Assembly (NCBI RefSeq): GCF_003352005.1
Contig: NZ_CP024848.1
Span: 815,001-879,000 of the forward strand
DNA from: Oceanobacillus zhaokaii
Lineage (GTDB): Bacteria > Bacillota > Bacilli > Bacillales > Amphibacillaceae
Length of the DNA stretch: 64,000 nucleotides
Reading direction: 5' to 3'
In this document: one piece after another, positions 58,604 through 64,000 of the stretch
Numbering within the stretch: position 1 is the first letter of the stretch
Layout of the letters: each line of letters starts with the position of its first letter
Notes under the pieces: generated by a model
The model's database searches: none
What the model saw: only the letters and a program-made list of their open reading frames with translations
Told to the model about the DNA's origin: nothing
Translations under genes and position numbers: made by a program

Positions 58604-59779
58604 ATGCAAATTTTATCAGAAAGAGAAATTGAAGATATTTTAGTATTACATCCAGAATTGATTGAAAGTGGACTTACTTTATTAGAAAGGCAAGGACAGT
58701 TGGAAAATCGAAGAACTGATTTATTATTTAAAGATTCAAATAATCAAATTTTATTGATTGAACTAAAGAAGAGTGTAGTATTAGAAGAGCATGTGGAGCA
58801 GATCGACGATTATATGCGAAAAATTAACAATCTGCATAAAGGTCAAAATAGAGGAATGATACTAGGGCAATTGATCCCACCATCAATTCAGCAGTTATGC
58901 GATCAACGGCAAATTGAGTGGAAAGAAATAACTATCGAGGATATATATACATATCTCCATCAACATGATAATGAATTATTAGATAAGATATTTTATGCAG
59001 AAAAGTTGACCGAGAAACCAAATGAAGTTCAGACGCTAAGTTTCCACAACTACATGAATGCGACTTCTTCGCCATTGGGAGGACCATATACAACTTATCA
59101 GTTTTTTATGCCAAAAGACGCTAGTCTTGAACTAAGTGAGGATAAACAAGAAAATCAAAAAGTGGCTGATGAAATTAAAGAAAGTATATTGAGTCTGGAA
59201 TTCAATCGGAAATTGTTTAATGGCAATGTGATGGTTATGAGAACACCTGAAACCGAACCAAGTTGGTCTGTAAAAGCAAAAGGTGCCTGGCAAGGATATA
59301 CTATTGATTATCTATTATATATTAGCAGTAACTCGCAACCGATTCCATGTGAACTTTATTTGGGAACTATCGGCTATAGAGGGAATCCTAGGGCTGTATA
59401 TTTAGATGAAAAATCTAGGTTCATACAATTGGGTATTGGTAAGGGGAAACAAAAGGTTACAACCCAGTATGGATATCACAAATATCTGAAAACCAAACAA
59501 AGAGCGTTATTTCCTTTTTATGAATTAAAGTTTCCTAGGAGTATTCCTAAAGAAAACTGGGAAAAAATTTATTACAAGCTAAATGAATATGGATATACTG
59601 TAAGAAAATCTGAGGCTAAGGAATCTCAGCTACTATGGATTGGTGAAATTGCACTGGATCACGGAGAAAAAACAAACCAAGTTGCCAATCTTATAGAAGC
59701 CTTATTTGCAACAACTATTGTAAAGTCGCACTATATGAGGGAAGGAAAAGGTATTTCATTTGAATTTCTATCATTTTGA
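58604..59779 (+). CDS. NucS/DUF91-type endonuclease-like protein
   Basis: 391 residues. Residues 1-110 match the NucS-type PD-(D/E)XK domain: REIEDILVLHPELIESGLTL, RRTDLLFKDSNNQILLIELK (Asp...E-x-K), and EEHVEQIDDYM. The C-terminal 250 residues are not recognised; a fused unknown domain is typical of island versions rather than the housekeeping NucS mismatch nuclease. Last gene before the right end of the transposon. GAGGAGAGGG precedes the ATG. Confidence 0.7.
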   Translation: MQILSEREIEDILVLHPELIESGLTLLERQGQLENRRTDLLFKDSNNQILLIELKKSVVLEEHVEQIDDYMRKINNLHKGQNRGMILGQLIPPSIQQLCDQRQIEWKEITIEDIYTYLHQHDNELLDKIFYAEKLTEKPNEVQTLSFHNYMNATSSPLGGPYTTYQFFMPKDASLELSEDKQENQKVADEIKESILSLEFNRKLFNGNVMVMRTPETEPSWSVKAKGAWQGYTIDYLLYISSNSQPIPCELYLGTIGYRGNPRAVYLDEKSRFIQLGIGKGKQKVTTQYGYHKYLKTKQRALFPFYELKFPRSIPKENWEKIYYKLNEYGYTVRKSEAKESQLLWIGEIALDHGEKTNQVANLIEALFATTIVKSHYMREGKGISFEFLSF

Positions 59780-59867
59780 AATGGTATACGAATAGATTAT
59801 CCTAAAAGTAATATATAAAGTGCATACAAGAACTTTATCTTAACTCAATAACTCTTTTTATCTACTA

Positions 59868-60205
59868 TGTCTAACTAAAATTAACATCACCGAACCAAAA
59901 TAAACATTACCGATTCAGACCCCGATTTCGTGAAAATAAACATTTCCGATTTCAGGGTCTTTTTCATGCCCATCCCTTGTCCTAACTCGGTTTGTCCGTG
60001 TTTCCTCTATGCAACATTCTCGGAGAACTTTATTCCAACTTCGAAAAAACGGTGAAAAAACAGGTGGAAAAGCGGCGAAAAACGGGCATTTTTGAACTAA
60101 AAAAGTGTGAAAATGGGGGGTTCTTAGGTAAACTTTATTTTAACTGAAACGGTGGAATGCGGGTTTGAGGTGGGGGTTTTCGGAAGAGATTAAAATTGTT
60201 GTACA
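59868..60205 (+). repeat. 338-bp transposon end unit, copy B
   Basis: Same orientation and length as copy A (23134-23471), one difference seen (A at 59984). Its right terminus GTTGTACA is the outer right end of the island and is followed by GAAAT. Its left neighbour is CTTTTTATCTACTA. Confidence 0.85.
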
Positions 60206-60210
60206 GAAAT
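60206..60210. repeat. Right copy of 5-bp target duplication GAAAT
   Basis: Matches 23129-23133. Confidence 0.7.
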
Positions 60211-60433
60211 TGTCTAACTAAATTAAACATCACCTAAACAAAATAAACATTACCGATTCAGACCCCGATTTCGTGAAAATAAACATTTCCGATTTCTGGG
60301 TCTTTTTCATGCCATCCCTTGTCATGTCTCGTTTTGTAGGTGTTTCTCGCATGCAACATTCTCGGAGATTTCTATTTTAACTCGAACGTTGAATGCGAGT
60401 TGAGGTAGGGGGCAGGAGTGTGTTTTAACAACA
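60211..60433 (+). repeat. Shortened, diverged transposon end unit, copy C
   Basis: Starts TGTCTAACTAAATTAAACAT and follows copy A up to the TCTCGGAGA site with scattered changes, then lacks about 110 bp of the middle and rejoins at TATTTTAACT...GAATGCG...GAGGT. The right terminus is unclear; TTTTAACAACA at about 60423-60433 is a candidate. It abuts the GAAAT duplication exactly, so the 37-kb island inserted at the very edge of this older element. Confidence 0.75.
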
Positions 60434-60723
60434 CGTTTGCGGTAAAACGCATAAAAGTGATCATAATAAATGGTTGAATAATAGTATCGGTAACAAGATA
60501 CCTATATTTACATAAATTTTGATGTGTTTTTCCTTTTATGAAATCTGATTGTGTTAAAGTTATGAAACCATTTATTGAAATAGAAAATGTAAACAATTAT
60601 GTAACATTAAATGTTTATTATTTATTCACGAAAAATTTGATGGAATCTCTATTTTCTGACCTTGTAATGCGATGTACTATGTTATAAGATGTAAGCAGGA
60701 TTAGTTTGAAAATGAGGTGTAGT
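60434..60723. other. Intergenic, no gene recognised
   Basis: AT-rich. A TATAAG box near 60685 may belong to the padR promoter. Confidence 0.3.
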
Positions 60724-61086
60724 ATGGACAAAGAGATAATGAAAGGCAGTATTGATATTTTGCTTTTATCCTTGCTAAATAAAAGGGACATGTACGGTTA
60801 TGAAATTGTAAAAAAGTTAAAAGAAAATAGTAATGAACTATACAACATGAGTGAAGGAACGCTATATCCCGCTTTAAAGCGTTTAGAAAACAAAGAATTA
60901 CTTCAATCATATTGGGGGAGCTCAGAGAGTGGTGGGAGAAGGAAATACTATAGGATTACCCAAGGTGGAAAGAAAGAGTTAGATAAGAAATTAAAAGAAT
61001 GGAATCAAATTAGCAATTTAATTAAAGTATGTTCGGAGGGAATGGCTTGGATAAAAAAATCGAAACCTATATTAATCAAATTGTGA
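60724..61086 (+). CDS. PadR-family transcriptional regulator
   Basis: 120-residue winged-helix regulator: ILLLSLLNKRDMYGYEIVKK, then SEGTLYPALKRLENKELLQS and SGGRRKYYRITQGGKKELDK. ATG 60724 is eight bases after GAGGTG. Its end overlaps the next gene by 40 bases, a common PadR arrangement in which the regulator controls the membrane protein it precedes. Confidence 0.92.
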   Translation: MDKEIMKGSIDILLLSLLNKRDMYGYEIVKKLKENSNELYNMSEGTLYPALKRLENKELLQSYWGSSESGGRRKYYRITQGGKKELDKKLKEWNQISNLIKVCSEGMAWIKKSKPILIKL

Positions 61087-61817
61087 GTCAATTAAAATGT
61101 GACGAGGATGAAAAGAGAGAGATCATTGATGAAATGCAAGATCACCTAACCTTATTGAAAAATGAATATTTAGACCAGGGTTTTACAGATGAAGAAGCTA
61201 CACAAAAGGCATTGGCAAGTTTTGGAGAACAAGAACCATTGACAAAGGGTTTACAGGAGTCCCTCTTTCCATTTTTTAAGGTATCTAATAAGGATACATG
61301 GATTTTATTTAGTCTGTACTCATTGATCATTCTGTTTATGTTGCTATTTCAACGAATCATTATTCGAATTACTGATTATTACATAAATGGAATTACATAT
61401 AACAGATATATTTCAACTCCACTTGATTCAGAAGGGGTGTTTAACTTTCTAAAGTTCAATTCGAATATCGTTCCATTTAAAAATACGATTGCATATTTAA
61501 CTGGAACTCACCATGTTAATATGGACATAATCATCAGTAACACTTTAGGAAATATTTTAATTTTCCTGCCGCTAGGAATTTTTCTTCCATTGCTATTTAA
61601 AAAATACAGTAAATTTACGAAAGTAATTGTTGCTTCAGCCGTTATTAGCTTTTCAATTGAAGTTTTACAGATTGTTTTAAAGATTGGTCAATTTGATATT
61701 GATGATGTCATTTTGAATGTTATTGGCAGTATCATTGGTTACTTACTTTTAAAAATGATAAAAAGTGTCATAATTTTTTATCGAAAATTACAAATTGAAT
61801 CTCATGAAATTCAATAG
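61047..61817 (+). CDS. HAAS-VanZ membrane protein
   Basis: About 256 residues. N-terminal HAAS signalling domain (LKCDEDEKREIIDEMQDHLT, TDEEATQKALASFGEQ) typically paired with PadR, then a VanZ-like membrane domain (FNSNIVPFKNTIAYLTG, LGNILIFLPLGIFLPLLFKK, FDIDDVILNVIGSIIGYLLL). TTG 61047 follows GGAGGG by six bases. VanZ-like proteins are linked to low-level resistance to lipoglycopeptides; here only the fold can be claimed. Confidence 0.85.
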   Translation: MDKKIETYINQIVSQLKCDEDEKREIIDEMQDHLTLLKNEYLDQGFTDEEATQKALASFGEQEPLTKGLQESLFPFFKVSNKDTWILFSLYSLIILFMLLFQRIIIRITDYYINGITYNRYISTPLDSEGVFNFLKFNSNIVPFKNTIAYLTGTHHVNMDIIISNTLGNILIFLPLGIFLPLLFKKYSKFTKVIVASAVISFSIEVLQIVLKIGQFDIDDVILNVIGSIIGYLLLKMIKSVIIFYRKLQIESHEIQ

Positions 61818-61840
61818 GGAGCATTTAGCTGCTCCTTTTT
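61818..61840 (+). terminator. Intrinsic terminator after HAAS-VanZ
   Basis: GGAGCA / TGCTCC stem with six-base loop and TTTTT. Confidence 0.7.
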
Positions 61841-61879
61841 AGATACATAGAATGGTTGGAAATTGGAGAGATATTGCTT

Positions 61880-62361
61880 ATGAAAATTGTAATAAAAGTA
61901 GGATTAACAATTGCATTATGCTTTTATTTGTTAGTGCTTTCATAATTAATTCTATTCAAGTACCTTACGATTCCAGACATAATAAGCCATTTTATCTTTA
62001 GTTATGAAGGTTATTACTGGAATAGCCATAACTTTATTCCATTTAAGACGATAATGTATTATTTGTTTTTGGCAAATGATATAAATTTCAACATACGGGT
62101 TGAAAATTTAACTGGAAATATCATCGGGTTTGTACCATTTGGATTCATTCTTCCGTTATTGTCTAGTAAGTTTCAAAGTTTTAAAAAGGTTACGGTGGCA
62201 ACGTTTTGTTTAAGTTTGGCATTTGAATTGTGCAACTTATTTTTAGATTAGGAAGTTTTGATGTCGATGATTTGATTATAAATACCCTTGATGGAATGAC
62301 AGGATATATACCAATTAAACTTGTTAGTATGGGGAAACACTTAAGGGGTTGTGTACGATAA
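61880..62361 (+). pseudogene. Second VanZ-like gene, inactivated
   Basis: ATG 61880 (GGAGAG upstream) opens MKIVIKVGLTIALCFYLLVL then TAA at codon 22; the same frame continues with NSHNFIPFKTIMYYL and NLTGNIIGFVPFGFILPLL. Near 62230 a one-base loss shifts the frame, after which LGSFDVDDLIINTLDG follows in another frame to 62361. Paralogue of the VanZ domain upstream; no HAAS domain. Confidence 0.8.
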
Positions 62362-63608
62362 GAAACATAAAAAATTGGAAAGATCTAATATTTTTATTGT
62401 CTTCAATAGGAATTTCGAGTATCGGTGATTTTATTTATTTAGTAGCAATTAATATTATGGTATTTCAGCTTACAGGTTCAGCAGCAGCTGTCGCTGGTCT
62501 TTGGATCATTGGACCATTAACGAATATCGTAACTAAATTCTGGACTGGTAGTTTTATTGATTATCGGAGTAAAAGAAAAGTAATGATAGTAACGTACATA
62601 ATCAGAGCTATTTTCATCTTCTTGATTCCATTCGTACCAAACATGGCAGTTATTTACGGAATATTAGTTATTCTAAGTGTGGCAAAAGCATTTTTTAATC
62701 CATCATCCATGACGTATGTTGCTATCCTTATTCCAAAAGAAAAAAGAAAACGCTTTAATTCAATTCGTTCATTTGCAAGTTCAGGAGCTTTTATAATCGG
62801 CCCCGCAATTGGTGGTTCACTTATAATATTAACATCTGTTGAAGTGACTTTATGGATGAATGCTATATTCTTTTTAATTTCAGCAGTTTTATTATTATTT
62901 CTTCCTGAAAAAGAAAACATTGATAAAGAATCAATTCCAACATTGACTATTGCACAATTGATCCGTGACTTTACAGTCGTTCAGAAATTCATATTAAAGA
63001 ATAAATATGTATCTTTTGTGTATCTTGGTTTTATTATGATTATGATATTCTCTTTTGCGATGGATGCTCAAGAGGTCGTTTTTACCCAACAAGTGGTGGG
63101 ACTTTCTGAATTTGATTATAGTTTATTGATTAGTATAACTGGAATCGGTTCTGTTTTTGGAGCCTTCTTATTATCGGTGTTTTCCAATAAAATCTCACTT
63201 AGATATATGATTACGATTGGGTTAATCATGATGACGATTGGCTATGTAATCTATGCATTTTCGTGGTCGTTTACCTCCATCGTAGTTGGGTTTGTAATCT
63301 TAGGGTTCTTCAATGTATTCTTAAATGCAGGAATCATGACCTTCTATCAAAATAATGTTCCTGTTGATATCATGGGAAGAGTTACGAGCATTTACGATTT
63401 AATCCAGAGTTCTATTCAGGTATTTTTTATTTTAGTTATTGGAATTGCAGCAGATCTTGTTTCCTTGCGACTTATCATCGTCACTTTGGCCCTAGTCATG
63501 TTGATGTCATCAATAATTTTTTCAATTTCAGTACTAAAGCAAAATAAAAAGAGTTTTTATCGAGAAGATGATTATGATAAAGGAGAATTAAATTTAAAAG
63601 TAAAATGA
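62349..63608 (+). CDS. MFS transporter
   Basis: 419 residues, 12 helices: SSIGISSIGDFIYLVAINIM, motif-A loop SFIDYRSKRKVMIV, and repeat half from about residue 220. Belongs to the same broad efflux group as the gene at 28577 but is not a close copy. Start uncertain (TTG 62349 overlaps the VanZ pseudogene). Probably co-transcribed with the PadR/VanZ cluster in the past. Confidence 0.82.
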   Translation: MCTIRNIKNWKDLIFLLSSIGISSIGDFIYLVAINIMVFQLTGSAAAVAGLWIIGPLTNIVTKFWTGSFIDYRSKRKVMIVTYIIRAIFIFLIPFVPNMAVIYGILVILSVAKAFFNPSSMTYVAILIPKEKRKRFNSIRSFASSGAFIIGPAIGGSLIILTSVEVTLWMNAIFFLISAVLLLFLPEKENIDKESIPTLTIAQLIRDFTVVQKFILKNKYVSFVYLGFIMIMIFSFAMDAQEVVFTQQVVGLSEFDYSLLISITGIGSVFGAFLLSVFSNKISLRYMITIGLIMMTIGYVIYAFSWSFTSIVVGFVILGFFNVFLNAGIMTFYQNNVPVDIMGRVTSIYDLIQSSIQVFFILVIGIAADLVSLRLIIVTLALVMLMSSIIFSISVLKQNKKSFYREDDYDKGELNLKVK

Positions 63609-63695
63609 AATAGGAAATTCTTGTATTTTATAATGATGTTAACTGGTAGTTAACATTTTGAATAGCTTCTTGAGCTAACTGGGGCAATAGTTAAA

Positions 63696-63727
63696 CAAGG
63701 TGATCCAACTGGAATCACCTTGTTTTT
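63696..63727 (+). terminator. Intrinsic terminator after MFS
   Basis: CAAGGTGAT / ATCACCTTG stem followed by TTTTT. The sequence just before, CAATAGTTAAACAAGG, resembles 31776-31790. Confidence 0.8.
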
Positions 63728-63921
63728 ATGGTTAAAATTCTAATTTTATTTTTGAAATATTATGTTAGTATCGAGGTAATGTTTAAGCTATCGGGGCAGG
63801 TTTGTTGAAAAGTAACTTTTGAAAATGCATACTTGTACGATATTAAAAAAAGTTGTTTATAAATAGGGTAGCGTCAGGAGAATGCTGATTTACAACGATA
63901 AGAGTTTAGTCATAAACAACT

Positions 63922-63970
63922 AACTCCCGAATCATCCCCGTAAAAAACAGGATAATTCAGGAGTTGTTTT
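63922..63970. terminator. Hairpin at the right edge
   Basis: AACTCCCGAATCATCC pairs with GGATAATTCAGGAGTT with small bulges, T-run on the plus side. Probably ends the minus-strand gene that starts beyond the window. 63728-63921 shows no gene. Confidence 0.6.
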
Positions 63971-63975
63971 ACATT

Positions 63976-64000
63976 CTATTTTTTAAGCAGCTCCACTTCA
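63976..64000 (-). CDS. C-terminal end of a gene beyond the window
   Basis: On the minus strand the last bases read EVELLKK then TAG, followed directly by a hairpin. The gene lies to the right; only seven codons are seen. Confidence 0.35.

Larger units (their letters stand above)
23134..60205. mobile_element. Composite Tn7-like transposon (37 kb) inserted at the 3' end of rlmCD
   Basis: The unit begins TGTCTAAC and ends GTTGTACA, is flanked by GAAAT on both sides, and contains tnsABCD (48234-54187). Both extremities are full copies of a 338-bp sequence in direct orientation, each of which by itself has a left and a right end, so the architecture is LR-cargo-LR rather than a simple L-cargo-R. 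Cargo is a patchwork of transporters, regulators and likely defence genes, lower in GC than the backbone. No tnsE, no Cas genes and no phage structural genes were found. See findings for the cointegrate interpretation. Confidence 0.75.

Noticed and set aside
23134..60205. Prophage or integrative conjugative element with att repeats
   Set aside because: The 338-bp repeats have transposon-type termini and a 5-bp duplication; no phage structural, terminase or conjugation genes are present. The tyrosine recombinase lies in the middle, not at an end.

Overview
The window looks like a low-GC member of the Bacillaceae. The backbone gene order (yerA, yerB, yerC, pcrB, pcrA, ligA, camS/yerH, then gatCAB, dgkB, fruRKA, rlmCD) matches the Bacillus subtilis yer/gat/yef neighbourhood, and the codon use, Shine-Dalgarno sites and frequent TTG/GTG starts fit Firmicutes. 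No rRNA, tRNA or CRISPR array was seen.

Layout. (1) 1-23.1 kb is conserved chromosome: nucleobase metabolism (yerA), lipoproteins (yerB, camS), DNA repair (pcrA, ligA), lipid synthesis (pcrB, dgkB), tRNA-Gln amidation (gatCAB), fructose uptake (fruRKA) and rRNA methylation (rlmCD). It also holds an NprR/NprX-like receptor-peptide quorum-sensing pair whose 43-residue peptide gene is easily missed. (2) 23134-60205 is a 37-kb accessory island that I read as a composite Tn7-like transposon. It starts inside the last codons of rlmCD, is bounded by two 338-bp direct repeats (one difference seen by eye) with TGT...ACA termini and arrays of a TnsB-like binding motif, and has a 5-bp duplication (GAAAT) on its outer sides. 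A tnsABCD operon lies at 48.2-54.2 kb. TnsA is doubly damaged (in-frame UAG and loss of the catalytic Asp), TnsB keeps its DDE triad, and a tyrosine recombinase sits just upstream. (3) 60.2-64 kb holds a third, decayed transposon end, then a PadR / HAAS-VanZ / MFS cluster with a VanZ pseudogene.

Cargo of the island: two MFS pumps (one with a TetR regulator and recognisable operators, one convergent with an AraC regulator), homing-type HNH and Vsr-like zinc-ribbon nucleases, a stand-alone DnaA domain-I protein, two tandem Avd-like four-helix-bundle proteins, a two-gene Pycsar antiphage system, a very large TPR-PIN-like protein, a HEPN protein, a cluster with one PD-(D/E)XK-like and one NucS-like nuclease, and several unknown genes.

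Working model: in Tn7, loss of TnsA cleavage converts cut-and-paste into replicative cointegrate formation. The direct 338-bp repeats, the outer 5-bp duplication, the dead TnsA and the adjacent tyrosine recombinase together suggest an element that inserts replicatively at the 3' end of rlmCD and carries defence cargo. The model is inference; the repeats, duplications and TnsA lesions are visible in the sequence.
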